This document shows, piece after piece, positions 26,103-35,490 of a stretch of DNA of 64,000 bases. A program made the position numbers and the translations under genes. Origin of the DNA: Burkholderia ambifaria AMMD (GTDB taxonomy: Bacteria; Pseudomonadota; Gammaproteobacteria; Burkholderiales; Burkholderiaceae); assembly GCF_000203915.1 (NCBI RefSeq), contig NC_008392.1:868001-932000 (forward strand). The letters are read 5' to 3'. The notes beneath the pieces are model-generated. The model had not been told where the DNA came from. It saw nothing but the letters and a program-made list of their open reading frames with translations, and did not search any database. Position 1 is the stretch's first letter. Each line of letters starts with the position of its first letter.

Positions 26103-27080
26103 ATGGACTCGATCTATTACGGTTTTGTGATTCTCACCTTCGTCGCGGTGGTGCTCGCGATCGAGGGCGTCTATCAATGGTGGAACGCGCGTCATGGTGC
26201 CGCGGCACGCCGGATCGAGTCGCGCCTGCGCGCGATGTCGGCCGGCGGCAGCGTGCAGCAGGAGCGGCTGTCGATTCTCAAGAAGCGGATGCTCGACGAG
26301 TCGAAGCCGTTCGACCGGCTGCTGATGCGGGTGCCGCGTATTCAGGCGCTGGACCTGGTGCTGCAGCAGTCGGGGCTCGACTGGACGGTCGCAAAGCTGG
26401 TCACGATCAGCGCCGTATTGCCGGTCACGGCGGCGCTCGCCCTGGCCGTCACCCCGTTGCCGCTGATCGCCGTGCTGCCGATCGCGCTGCTGACCGCATG
26501 CCTGCCGGCGATGTACGTGATGCGGCATCGCAACCGGCGGATGCTCAAGCTCGAGCGCCAGCTGCCGGACATCTGCGACATGATTGCGCGCGCGTTGCGC
26601 TCCGGTCATTCGTTCTCGAGCGCGCTCGGGATGGTCGGCGAGGAGTTTCCCGATCCGATGGGCGGTGAATTCCGGATCACGTTCGACGAGATCAACTACG
26701 GCGTGTCGCTGCACGATGCGCTGGTGAACCTCGCGACGCGCGTGCCGGCTCACGACCTGCGCTACTTCGTGATCGCGGTGCTGATCCAGCGCGAGACCGG
26801 CGGCAATCTGGCCGAGCTGCTCGACAGCATCGCGTCGCTGGTGCGCGAGCGCTTCAAGCTGTTCGACAAGGTCCGCGTGCTGTCGGCGGAAGGGCGGCTG
26901 TCGGCCTGGATCCTCGGGCTGTTGCCGTTCGGCACCGCGGCCATGATGGCAATGATGAACCGGGAGTTTCTGTCGGTGCTCTGGCAGGATCCGGCGGGCA
27001 TCAAGATGGTCGGCGTGATGCTGGGGTCGATGGCATTCGGCCTGCTGTGGATTCGCCGCATCATCCGCATTCGCGTCTGA
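26103..27080 (+). CDS. tadB: Tad inner-membrane platform protein TadB
   Basis: 325 residues, with GGGGAGG before the ATG. N-terminal membrane helix, two central helices (about 95-140) and two C-terminal helices (about 265-320) flank a T2SSF cytoplasmic domain (about 155-260) with LPDICDMIARALRSGHSF and RETGGNLAELLDSIA motifs. It forms the inner-membrane platform with TadC, driven by CpaF. Confidence 0.95.
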   Translation: MDSIYYGFVILTFVAVVLAIEGVYQWWNARHGAAARRIESRLRAMSAGGSVQQERLSILKKRMLDESKPFDRLLMRVPRIQALDLVLQQSGLDWTVAKLVTISAVLPVTAALALAVTPLPLIAVLPIALLTACLPAMYVMRHRNRRMLKLERQLPDICDMIARALRSGHSFSSALGMVGEEFPDPMGGEFRITFDEINYGVSLHDALVNLATRVPAHDLRYFVIAVLIQRETGGNLAELLDSIASLVRERFKLFDKVRVLSAEGRLSAWILGLLPFGTAAMMAMMNREFLSVLWQDPAGIKMVGVMLGSMAFGLLWIRRIIRIRV

Positions 27081-27118
27081 CGCGTGTCTCAGGCTTCACG
27101 AACCGATTCGAGGCTGTC

Positions 27119-28090
27119 ATGCAAAACCTGAGCGTAATACATACCGTGATGCTCGCCGGCTTGTTCATCTTCGTCGCCGGCGGCGTGCTGGTCGCGATGC
27201 TGCTGTTTGCGCCGCGCAACATCGAGCGCCGGATTCAGCAGGCGAGCGGAGCAAGTGCGGGCATCGGCGGCGGTGCGGACGGCGACGGGCAAACGTCGCG
27301 CTGGATCGCGAAGCTCGTCGAGCTGTCGCAACCGATTTCCCGGCTGTCGGTGCCGCAGGAGGGCTGGGAGAATTCTCCGCTGCGGATCCGGCTGATGAAT
27401 GCCGGCTGGCGCAATCCGAACGCGGGCGCGCTTTACTTCGCGGCGAAGACGGTGCTCGCGTTGGTGCTGCCGGGCGCGGCGCTGCTGGCGCTCGCCACGA
27501 CGCGGCTCGCGGAGCAGCGCATGTTGCTGTCGTTCATTCTCGTCGCGCTCGCCGGGATCGGCTACTACGTGCCGAATGTGATCCTCTCGCGGCGGATCGC
27601 GACGCGTCAGCGGGTGATCTTCGAGGATTTCCCGGATGCGCTCGACTTGCTGACCGTCTGCGTCGAAGCCGGGCTCGGGCTCGATGCGGCGCTGATGCGG
27701 GTGAGCGAGGAACTGCGCTTTCGCAGCGAAGTGGTCGCGGGCGAGCTCGACTTGCTGCTGCTCGAGATGCGTTCCGGGTTCACGAAGGAAACCGCGCTGC
27801 GCAATTTCGCGCTGCGCACCGGCGTGGAGGATATCGAATCGTTCTGCGCGATGCTGATCCAGGCCGACCGCTTCGGCACGAGCATCGCCGAATCGCTGCG
27901 CGTGCTGTCCGACATGCTGCGCACGCGGCGGCGGATGCGCGCCGAGGAACGCGCCGCGAAGATCGCGCTGAAGCTGCTGTTCCCGCTGATCTTCAACATC
28001 TTCCCGGCACTCATGTGCGTGTTGCTCGGCCCGGCGATGATTCACGTGTATCGCGTGCTGCTGCCGTCTTTCGCCAGCATCGGACACTGA
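27119..28090 (+). CDS. tadC: Tad inner-membrane platform protein TadC
   Basis: 323 residues from the ATG preceded by GAGG six bases upstream; the longer reading from 27047 overlaps tadB and is not supported. T2SSF domain (about 165-285) with FPDALDLLTVCVEAGLGLDAAL and EDIESFCAMLIQADRFGTSIAESL. About four membrane helices. Last gene of the locus; a strong hairpin follows at 28126-28157. No tadD-like TPR lipoprotein is present after it. Confidence 0.95.
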   Translation: MQNLSVIHTVMLAGLFIFVAGGVLVAMLLFAPRNIERRIQQASGASAGIGGGADGDGQTSRWIAKLVELSQPISRLSVPQEGWENSPLRIRLMNAGWRNPNAGALYFAAKTVLALVLPGAALLALATTRLAEQRMLLSFILVALAGIGYYVPNVILSRRIATRQRVIFEDFPDALDLLTVCVEAGLGLDAALMRVSEELRFRSEVVAGELDLLLLEMRSGFTKETALRNFALRTGVEDIESFCAMLIQADRFGTSIAESLRVLSDMLRTRRRMRAEERAAKIALKLLFPLIFNIFPALMCVLLGPAMIHVYRVLLPSFASIGH

Positions 28091-28819
28091 GTCGCGGCGC
28101 GGGTGGCCGCGCGAAACGGATGGGCGTGCCGGCCCGGCCGCACCGGTCGGCCGGCACGGTAGGTCTTCATGGGAGGCTCCTCCTCCCCCGGGCGGCGCCG
28201 CGAGACAGGTCGATCATAGCGGCGTCAACGCAACCCGGACCCATGGTCGACCCTGGACACAGCCGTAGTCCACTGCGCGCGCGGGTGGCGCCCTACGGTT
28301 AATCGCGAACGCAGCCGCGCTGCGTGCCGGCCCGACGGGAAATCGACCCGGCAAGGTCGGTCCGCACCGCGCGTGCCGCTCGAAAATCCCCTTGAAATTC
28401 CCGTTTCGAATTCCTACGATTATTCAAAATCAGGCTCGAACGACGGTGCGCACGGGCGATTGACCTGCGTGCCCGATATATCGAACACGACAACTGAAAA
28501 TCGAGCGTCTGCCCGACGATACGGAAAACAGGCCAGTCGTCCACGATCAAGGCCGGGGGAACCATGAACGAACACACAGCGCGACGCACGCGGTCCGACG
28601 CTTCATCGAGCAGGCGCCCATCCGCGTGGCGCGAACCCGCGAACCCGCCGGGCATCGTCGCGCATCCTCTGCCTCCCGACTCCTGAGAACCGGCGCCCGC
28701 AACCGCGCCCGGTACACCATCTTCATCGACACCTGCGCATCGGCGCCCACGCGGCCGGCGTGGCGACGCGCGCCGCGCAGTCGACGGACCGACATAACAA
28801 TTCGAACGAGGGACGCAGC
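28091..28819. other. Intergenic region between Tad and molybdenum hydroxylase operons
   Basis: 729 bases without a supported gene. The first 100 bases hold the tadC hairpins. The middle (about 28380-28510) is relatively AT-rich and may contain the promoter of the hydroxylase operon. Short readings here lack ribosome sites or family features. Confidence 0.5.
28126..28157 (+). terminator. Hairpin downstream of tadC
   Basis: GTGCCGGC and GCCGGCAC arms (28126-28133, 28150-28157) start 36 bases after the tadC stop. It has no long T-tract, so termination could need Rho. A smaller GGGAGG/CCTCCC dyad follows at 28171-28187. Confidence 0.45.
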
Positions 28820-31549
28820 ATGGCCATCCATGTGCCTGTGACACGCCGGACGTTTCTGAAGCTCGCCGGTAGCGGCGCCGTCGTCGCCGTGTCGGTCACC
28901 CATTTGCCGGCCGTCGTGCTCGCCGCGGGCGACACGCAGGCCGATGCGAACGGCCTGAACTGGGCGCCGGTGCCCGGCAAGGCGCGCTGGCGCATCGACG
29001 GCATTCCGAAGGTCACGGGCCAGAAGATCTACGCGCGCGACTTCAAGGCTCGCGACTTCGTCGGCTGGCCGCAGCGGGAAAACTGGCTCTATGCGTTGCG
29101 CTGCGACCGGGTCGACGCCGTGTACCAGGGCTACGATCTCAGCGTGCTGCCGCCCGGACTGAGACCGATCGCGATCGTCGACAGCGCGTTGCTGAGCGCG
29201 CGCCGGATTCCGCTTGCGCCCGAACCCGATCCGATCGCGAACCAGGACATCTACTGGCTCGCGCGGCCCGGTCATCCGGCGGACTGCTACGGGCAACCGG
29301 CCGCGCTGCTGATCTTCGAGAACTTCGACGTCTATCGCCGCGCGAAGAAGCTGCTCGACTTCAATCGCGGCGTGATCCGCTACGGCGCATCGACCGGCAC
29401 CGGCCCGGCCGCACCGGTCGTGCCGTATCTGCCCGTGACCGTCTACGTGCGCGACGACGAACGACGGTTCAACTACGTCGACAACTATCAGACCGACAGC
29501 AACGGCAAGCCGAGCGCGAAGTACCTGGAGGAACGCGAGGCGGCAGTCGCCAACATCGACGCGACGATTGCCCGTCAGGCGGCCGCCGGCGCGTGGATCG
29601 GCGTTCGCGCGACCGGCAACGACGGCTTCCAGACGCCGGCGATCGACCCGATGTTCATGGAGCCCGAGTCAGGACTCGCGTGGTACGACGCGTCCGCCGC
29701 AAAAATGAGGCTCGTGCTCGGCACGCAGTCGGCGAACGACGATGCGACCGGCGCGTGCGCGCTGTTCGACGGCAGCGACATCGCGGTCAAGGAGGCGCAT
29801 GTGATCGCGTGCTACCCGGGCGGCGGCTTCGGCGGACGCGACAAGTCGTATTTCCCGCTGTATCTGGCGCTGGCGGCGCCGTTCGCGAAGGGCGCGCTGC
29901 GCTGGCAGCAGTCGCGCTACGAACAATTCCAGGTCGGCCTGAAACGCTGCGAGACGCAGTTTTCCGAATCGCTGTGGTTCGACCGTCGCGGCAAGCTCGA
30001 AGCGATCACCTGCGATTTCCTGTTGAACGGCGGCGGCAAGAAGAATCTGTCGCCGTACGTCGCGCAGCTTGCCGCGCTGAGCGCGATGAGCTGCTACGAG
30101 ATTCCGCGCGCACGCGCGCAGGCCGCGTCCACCTACACGCGGGAAGTGCTCGGCGGATCGCAGCGCGGCTTCGGCGGGCCGCAGGCGTTCATGGCGATCG
30201 AGACGCTGATGGACGAGGCCGCGCGCCGACTCGGGCTGTCGCCGTTCGAGATCCGGCGCGCCAATCTGCTCGGCAAGGCGCCCGGTCCCGGCAAGGGCCG
30301 CGCGATCACGGGTGCGCCGATCCTGTTCGACCTGCAGCTCGACGCGCTGCTCGACCGGCTCGAGCGTCACCCGCTATGGCTGGAGCGCGAGCACACGCGT
30401 GCCGAGCGCAACACGCGCAATCTCCGGTACGGCGTCGGTCTCGCGATGGCGAACGAGGCGTACGGCACGTCCGGCGACGGGATGTTCGGGATGGTGCAGA
30501 TCCTGCCCGACGGCAACCTGCGTGTGATCACGCCGTATACCGACATGGGCAATGGCGCGGCCACGACGCTGGGTCTCGCACCGGCTGAATTTCTCGGGCA
30601 GAACGCGCAAACGATTGCGATGAGCGAGATCGCGCCGTTCAACGCGCTCGGACTCACCCCGAAGGGCCCGTCGAGCGCGCCGAATTGGGTGCGCTACTAC
30701 TACGGTTCCTCGAGCGCGTGCCTCGGCGCGTTCCATCAATACCATGCGGTGAAGGGGGCCGCGCAGGCGCTGTTTCTGCAAAGCGTGCTGCCGGCCGCGC
30801 GCGCACGGTGGGGCGTGAACGTGCGGGCCGCGGACGTGCGCTGGGTCGATCGCACGCTCGTCGCGAACGGCCTCGCGCCGATTCCGTGGCCGGTGCTGCT
30901 GGGCACGATCGGGAAGCTGGGCCTGCAGACCGTGGCGGCCGTGCATGCGAGCTATGCCGGCTACTTCTGGAAGGGCACCTATCCGTTCGCGTCCGGCAGT
31001 GCGCAGATCGACTACGACTACGTGGCGGTCGGCCTCGACCCGTATCGTCTCGCGCCGCTGCAGCGCGTGCTGCAGCCGCCGCCGGTCAACACGTCACTCT
31101 ACGGGCGGACGACCTATGCGCCGTCGGCGACGCTCGTCGCGGTGGCGGTCGATCCGGCGACCGGGCGCGTGAAGGTCGAACACGTGGTGACGGCCGTGAG
31201 CGTCGGCCGGCAGTTGTCGCCGGAACTCGTCGAAGGACAGTCGCAGGGCGCGGTCGCGATGGGGATCGGCAATGTGCTGACCGAAACCTGCCCGCTGGGG
31301 CCGGACGGGCCGGGCGGCGGCCGCTGGAATCTCGATCGCTACGAGGTCACGCGGCTGCCGGACATCCCCGTGCAGGAACTGATCGCATTGCCGCCGCCGG
31401 CCGGCGATCCGGCCAACGCGCGCGGCATCGCGGAAGCGGTGATGTGTCCGATCGCGCCGGCGCTGCTCAACGCGCTCGCGATGGCGACGGGGCGGCGGTT
31501 CCGGGTGACGCCCGTGACGCCGGAGAAGATTCGGGAGGCACTGCAATGA
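28820..31549 (+). CDS. Molybdenum hydroxylase large subunit (Tat-exported)
   Basis: 909 residues from the ATG preceded by GAGGGA. A twin-arginine signal (TRRTFLKLAGSGAVVAVSV, about residues 8-26) directs export. The mature protein is the xanthine-dehydrogenase/isoquinoline-1-oxidoreductase beta type: an aldehyde-oxidase a/b-hammerhead segment (IPKVTGQKIYARDF), molybdopterin cytosine dinucleotide-binding blocks such as GGGFGGRDKSYFP and SQRGFGGPQ, and active-site Glu872 in GIAEAV near the C-terminus. It should oxidise an aldehyde or N-heterocycle in the periplasm using water. Its stop overlaps the start of the [2Fe-2S] subunit gene. Confidence 0.9.
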   Translation: MAIHVPVTRRTFLKLAGSGAVVAVSVTHLPAVVLAAGDTQADANGLNWAPVPGKARWRIDGIPKVTGQKIYARDFKARDFVGWPQRENWLYALRCDRVDAVYQGYDLSVLPPGLRPIAIVDSALLSARRIPLAPEPDPIANQDIYWLARPGHPADCYGQPAALLIFENFDVYRRAKKLLDFNRGVIRYGASTGTGPAAPVVPYLPVTVYVRDDERRFNYVDNYQTDSNGKPSAKYLEEREAAVANIDATIARQAAAGAWIGVRATGNDGFQTPAIDPMFMEPESGLAWYDASAAKMRLVLGTQSANDDATGACALFDGSDIAVKEAHVIACYPGGGFGGRDKSYFPLYLALAAPFAKGALRWQQSRYEQFQVGLKRCETQFSESLWFDRRGKLEAITCDFLLNGGGKKNLSPYVAQLAALSAMSCYEIPRARAQAASTYTREVLGGSQRGFGGPQAFMAIETLMDEAARRLGLSPFEIRRANLLGKAPGPGKGRAITGAPILFDLQLDALLDRLERHPLWLEREHTRAERNTRNLRYGVGLAMANEAYGTSGDGMFGMVQILPDGNLRVITPYTDMGNGAATTLGLAPAEFLGQNAQTIAMSEIAPFNALGLTPKGPSSAPNWVRYYYGSSSACLGAFHQYHAVKGAAQALFLQSVLPAARARWGVNVRAADVRWVDRTLVANGLAPIPWPVLLGTIGKLGLQTVAAVHASYAGYFWKGTYPFASGSAQIDYDYVAVGLDPYRLAPLQRVLQPPPVNTSLYGRTTYAPSATLVAVAVDPATGRVKVEHVVTAVSVGRQLSPELVEGQSQGAVAMGIGNVLTETCPLGPDGPGGGRWNLDRYEVTRLPDIPVQELIALPPPAGDPANARGIAEAVMCPIAPALLNALAMATGRRFRVTPVTPEKIREALQ

Positions 31550-32064
31550 GCACTCCGGTCCGGATGACCATCAACGGCAAGCCCGTCGAAGCAGACGCCG
31601 CCGACGGCGACATGAACCTCATCGACTTCCTGCACGAGCGGCGGGACCTGACGGGCACGAAGCTGTGCTGCGGCATCGGCGTGTGCCGCGCGTGCACGGT
31701 CGGCGTGCGCAACACGCCCGATGCGCCGATGGAAAAGACGCTGTCGTGCTCGACGCCGGTCAGCGCGATGGCGGACATGCACGTATACACGATCGAAGGG
31801 CTCGCGCAGGGCGGCGCGCTGTCGCCGCTGCAGCAGAGCTTTCTCGAGTCGTTCGCGTTCCAGTGCGGCTACTGCGCGTCGGGCTTCCTGATGGCCGCGA
31901 CCGCGATGCTCGACCATCTGCGCGCGCAGCCGGTGCACGAGCGCGATCTGGACGCGATGATCGAAACCTGGGTCGGCGGCAACATCTGCCGTTGCACCGG
32001 CTACGTCAAGTACATCGAGGCCATTCGCAAGGTGGCGCTGCGCTACACGAAGGGGGCGGCATGA
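31546..32064 (+). CDS. [2Fe-2S] subunit of molybdenum hydroxylase
   Basis: 172 residues. A plant-type ferredoxin domain (LCCGIGVCRACTV with a later SCS cysteine) and a helical [2Fe-2S] domain (CGYCASGFL and CRCTGY) give the eight cysteines of this subunit type. No signal peptide of its own, so it is probably carried out with the Tat-signalled large subunit. Starts and ends with ATGA overlaps, so all three genes are translationally coupled. It passes electrons from the molybdenum site to the cytochrome encoded next. Confidence 0.93.
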   Translation: MSTPVRMTINGKPVEADAADGDMNLIDFLHERRDLTGTKLCCGIGVCRACTVGVRNTPDAPMEKTLSCSTPVSAMADMHVYTIEGLAQGGALSPLQQSFLESFAFQCGYCASGFLMAATAMLDHLRAQPVHERDLDAMIETWVGGNICRCTGYVKYIEAIRKVALRYTKGAA

Positions 32065-33062
32065 CGACGAGAACCCGCGTCGCCGCGCTGGCGATGCTGC
32101 TGGCCGTGCAGGCGGCGCCCGGTGCGTCGGGCGCGCTCGCGGCGGACAACGCCGATGCGTCGCTGCATGCGTATGCGCAGCAGTGCACCGACGAAATCGG
32201 CGAGATTCCCGCGTTCGACTGCAACGCCGGCACCGATGTGCCGATCACCGTCAACGGCCGCGTGCCCGCGCGCTATGCGGCGCACATGACGTGCGATCGC
32301 CCGGCGCTGCTGCCGTACGACGCGCCGACATCCGGGCAGTGCACGCCTTATTCGAAGATCCTCGACCTGTCCCACGGCGACACGCAGATCTCGGCGTTTT
32401 GCCGTCGCAAGCAGATCCGCGCGAACCGCAGCCCGTATTACGACGAAGTCGACATCGTGCTGCACCATGCGGGCAACGGCAAGACCTGCTGGTTTCATGC
32501 GGAGAAGGGCGGCACGGCCGGCATGAACGCGGCGCGCGTGCCGCCGCCGAACGAGACGATGCCGCCGCCCGGCCATCCGTCCGCGGCCGAGTTCTGGTGG
32601 AAGCCGGCCGCGACCGCGACCAAGCGCTGCGTGTCGTGTCACGACGCGAGCCCGGTCATGTACAGCCCGTGGATCGGGCAGGTATGGAACAAGGTGCCGA
32701 CCGATCCGTGGGGCAAGTATGTGAATCTCGGCGCCGACTTCGCGTCGTGGACCTCGCATGCGATCAGCACGCCCGGCAACACCTGCATCGGCTGTCACCG
32801 GATCGGCGACCAGAACAGCTGCAAGATCTACGTGCCGCTCGCGGCCGGGATGCTGCCGCCGCCGAAGGGCAGCAACGCGCGCGCGAGCCGGTATCCGCTG
32901 ACGCACTGGATGCCGATCGACAACAACAAGAGCCTCTACGAATGGAATGCGGCAAACGCGAAGTCGGTGAGCGACCTGCTCGAATGCTGTTCGGCGCGCG
33001 GCAAGAACGATCCGAAGTGCAGCTTCACGCCGGCGGCGCAGGCTGCGCAGGCGGTGAAATAA
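32061..33062 (+). CDS. Diheme c-type cytochrome partner
   Basis: 333 residues with a Sec signal peptide (about 1-28, ALAA-D). Two CxxCH haem sites: Cys190-His194 (CVSCH) and Cys242-His246 (CIGCH). The N-terminal half has several more cysteines that may form disulfides. I do not recognise the full-length family. Overlap with the [2Fe-2S] subunit gene and periplasmic location make it the likely electron acceptor of the molybdenum hydroxylase, linking it to the respiratory chain. Confidence 0.8.
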   Translation: MTTRTRVAALAMLLAVQAAPGASGALAADNADASLHAYAQQCTDEIGEIPAFDCNAGTDVPITVNGRVPARYAAHMTCDRPALLPYDAPTSGQCTPYSKILDLSHGDTQISAFCRRKQIRANRSPYYDEVDIVLHHAGNGKTCWFHAEKGGTAGMNAARVPPPNETMPPPGHPSAAEFWWKPAATATKRCVSCHDASPVMYSPWIGQVWNKVPTDPWGKYVNLGADFASWTSHAISTPGNTCIGCHRIGDQNSCKIYVPLAAGMLPPPKGSNARASRYPLTHWMPIDNNKSLYEWNAANAKSVSDLLECCSARGKNDPKCSFTPAAQAAQAVK

Positions 33063-33090
33063 GCCGCCTGCGATTGCCGTCGCCGTCGTG

Positions 33091-34353
33091 TCACGGCCGC
33101 CCCTCGCTCGGCACGTCCGACGCCTTGCTGAGCTCGGCCATGATGATGCGCGCGATCTCGTTGGCCGGTGCGCGTCCGTCGGGGCCGGCCCCCGTGTTCG
33201 CCCACGTGACGATCGTCGTCTTCGTCGCCGGGTCGTAGCCGGCGAATGTATTGAAGCCCGGTATTTCACCGGTGTGTCCGTAGAACGTACCGAACTTCGC
33301 GAGCCCCATGCAGTAGCTGGCCGATGCGGGATTCGACGGATCGATCGGCGTGCAGCTCGCGAGCCGTTGCGCCTGCAGGTCGGCGTTCAGGTAGCCGCCG
33401 CCGACCATGCGCTGCACGTACGCACCCAGTTCGGTCGCGGTCGAGATGCCGGAGCCGGCCGTCCATGCCCACGACGTATTGACGGTCGTCACGTTGGCGG
33501 GCTGCAGCGTGCCGTTTTTCGCGGCCGCCTGGCGTGCCGGGGACAGCGCGTCGCTGTCGATCGTCTCGGTATTGGTGCCCCATTGATAGCCCTGCGGCGA
33601 CGGCGCCCGCAGCGCCGTGTTGTCCTGCGGCGGCAGGGCGGTTTCGGTCAGGCCGAGCGGCGCGAACAGCCGCGTCCGGATCGCATCGGCGGCGCTCATG
33701 CCGGTGAGCTGCTGGATGATCAGGCCGAGCAGCACGGTGTTCGTGTTCGAGTAGCGGAAATCCGCGCCCGGCGCGAAATAGACGGGCTGGCTCTGCGCGA
33801 TGCCCAACAGCTCATCGGTGGTCCACACCTTGTTCGGTTGCGCATCCAGCGTCTGGTTGAACGCGAGATTCGTCGAGTAGTTGTAGAGGCCGCTGCGCAT
33901 GGTCAGCAACTGCTCGATCGTGATCGAGTCGCCGTTCGGCACGTTGGCGACGTACTGGCTGACGTGATCGGTCAGGTGCAGCCTGCCTTCCTGAACGAGT
34001 TGCAGGATCACCGTGCCCGTCCACGTCTTCGTCACGCTGCCGACGCGGAAGTGCGCGTTCGTCGGGATCGGCGTATTCGTGCCGCGCACGGCCGTGCCGA
34101 ACGACGCGAGCCAGTTGCCGTGTGGCGATTGCACATAGACGACGGCGCCGGGCGTCATCGTATCCGCGAGCAATGCGTCGATCTGCGGGCGCGCCTCGGT
34201 TGCGAAGGCGGGTTCGCCAGAGCTCACCGAGCTGTCGCCGCCGCAGGAGGAAACCGCGATGCTGACGGCCAGCGCCGGTGCAATCGCCGCCACGCGACGC
34301 ATCAGCCGCTTGGCGGCGCGCGGGAAAAGCCGGGGAGGAGCAGAAGTCGTCAT
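33091..34353 (-). CDS. Beta-lactamase-family serine hydrolase, lipoprotein
   Basis: 420 residues. The start has a long signal segment ending in SSC at Cys37, a possible lipoprotein attachment site. The class C/DD-carboxypeptidase fold is shown by SVTK (Ser106, Lys109), a YSN motif and an HTG motif (HTGEIPG) in place of KTG. The family includes D-alanyl-D-alanine carboxypeptidases and EstB-like esterases; true beta-lactamase activity is not implied. It is convergent with the cytochrome gene and follows the outer-membrane protein gene on the same strand. Confidence 0.87.
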   Translation of the reverse strand: MTTSAPPRLFPRAAKRLMRRVAAIAPALAVSIAVSSCGGDSSVSSGEPAFATEARPQIDALLADTMTPGAVVYVQSPHGNWLASFGTAVRGTNTPIPTNAHFRVGSVTKTWTGTVILQLVQEGRLHLTDHVSQYVANVPNGDSITIEQLLTMRSGLYNYSTNLAFNQTLDAQPNKVWTTDELLGIAQSQPVYFAPGADFRYSNTNTVLLGLIIQQLTGMSAADAIRTRLFAPLGLTETALPPQDNTALRAPSPQGYQWGTNTETIDSDALSPARQAAAKNGTLQPANVTTVNTSWAWTAGSGISTATELGAYVQRMVGGGYLNADLQAQRLASCTPIDPSNPASASYCMGLAKFGTFYGHTGEIPGFNTFAGYDPATKTTIVTWANTGAGPDGRAPANEIARIIMAELSKASDVPSEGRP

Positions 34354-34497
34354 CGCGTGTTCCCTTCCTGTTCGTGATGTCTTGGTGTCTCCTTGCCATC
34401 CCCAGAACTATAGGACACGCATTCACGCGTCGAAGGTGTACGTTGAATTCGTCATACGATACCGACCGCGGTCGACGCCGGCGGCCAGGGCTGCACA

Positions 34498-35457
34498 CTA
34501 CTGAAAGTGATGCACGTACCGCAACACCATCCGCGTGCCCTGCGGCCGGTTGCGCGCATAGACCTCGAAATACGCGTTGAACATCAGGTGATCCTGCGGC
34601 GAGAAGCTGACCATCGCGCCCGGCCCGATCGCCAGCACGGCTTCCCGCGTGCCGGCAACATCCTGACCGTTCGCCTTCATGTCGGTGGTCTGGCGCAGCC
34701 AGTAGCCGTTGAGCCCCAGCCGCAGCCCGGGCCGCACTTCATACTCCGTCGCGAAGTTCGCATGAACGGCCTGACCGGCACGCGTCGACGTCACGTCAGG
34801 CCCGAGCGCGGTGGCTGGTTCGTGATTGGTCGCATTCCACAAATAGTGCAGCCGCCATGACACGGTCCACTTCGGCGTGACCCAGAACGTCGCGGCCCAG
34901 TACGGATCGAACGACCAGAAATGGCTGCCCGGATTGATCGCCCGTGCCGGATCGTAGGCGCCGGTCGGCGCGATGAACTGGAATTCCACGCGCTGCGCGA
35001 AGCGCGGGCCGTGCGCACCCATCACCGGATCGAACTGGATGAACGGGCCGACCAGCAGATCGCCGAACCCGGCACGGGAATTCAGCGCGACGTTGCCGAT
35101 CCCGTCGTTGGTATGCACGGACGCCACCCACGGCAGGATCACGTCGAGCCCCGGATGCATGCCGCCGAACGTCAGCGGCGACTGGTAGACGAGCTGGCTC
35201 AGCCCCGCGAACAGGTCGACGTCCTGCTTCGGCAGCCCGACCTTGTTGCCGGCATTGTCGTTGATGCGGCCGGCCGTGTAGTACTCGAGATACTGCGTGC
35301 CGTACCAGCCGGCGCCGGCCGGCGGCATCCCGTCGAGGAAGCTGGTCATCCCGAGGTTGACCGCCGGCAGGTCGGTCGCATGGGCCGGCGCGGGGCCGGT
35401 CAGGCCGGCGAACACGAGGCCTGCGATCGCAAGCAGGCGAGAGCCGCATTTCATCAT
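34498..35457 (-). CDS. MetA/SphA-type outer-membrane protein
   Basis: 319 residues if started at MMKCGSRLL; an AGGAG six bases before this ATG fits better than the in-frame ATG at 35463, which directly abuts it. Signal peptide to about residue 28 (AHA-T), then a beta-barrel-like alternating sequence ending in an aromatic residue region (MVLRYVHHFQ). It fits the phenol-degradation meta-pathway outer-membrane family, proposed to admit hydrophobic substrates. It is the last gene of the StyA/StyB operon and probably imports that pathway's aromatic substrate. Confidence 0.8.
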   Translation of the reverse strand: MMKCGSRLLAIAGLVFAGLTGPAPAHATDLPAVNLGMTSFLDGMPPAGAGWYGTQYLEYYTAGRINDNAGNKVGLPKQDVDLFAGLSQLVYQSPLTFGGMHPGLDVILPWVASVHTNDGIGNVALNSRAGFGDLLVGPFIQFDPVMGAHGPRFAQRVEFQFIAPTGAYDPARAINPGSHFWSFDPYWAATFWVTPKWTVSWRLHYLWNATNHEPATALGPDVTSTRAGQAVHANFATEYEVRPGLRLGLNGYWLRQTTDMKANGQDVAGTREAVLAIGPGAMVSFSPQDHLMFNAYFEVYARNRPQGTRMVLRYVHHFQ

Positions 35458-35490
35458 CACCATCTCCTGGATATTTATTGGTATTACTTA

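Noticed and set aside
28373-28567. 64-codon reading frame in the gap between tadC and the molybdenum hydroxylase
   Set aside because: No ribosome site, no hydrophobic or family features and an Arg-rich tail; more likely leader or promoter DNA.
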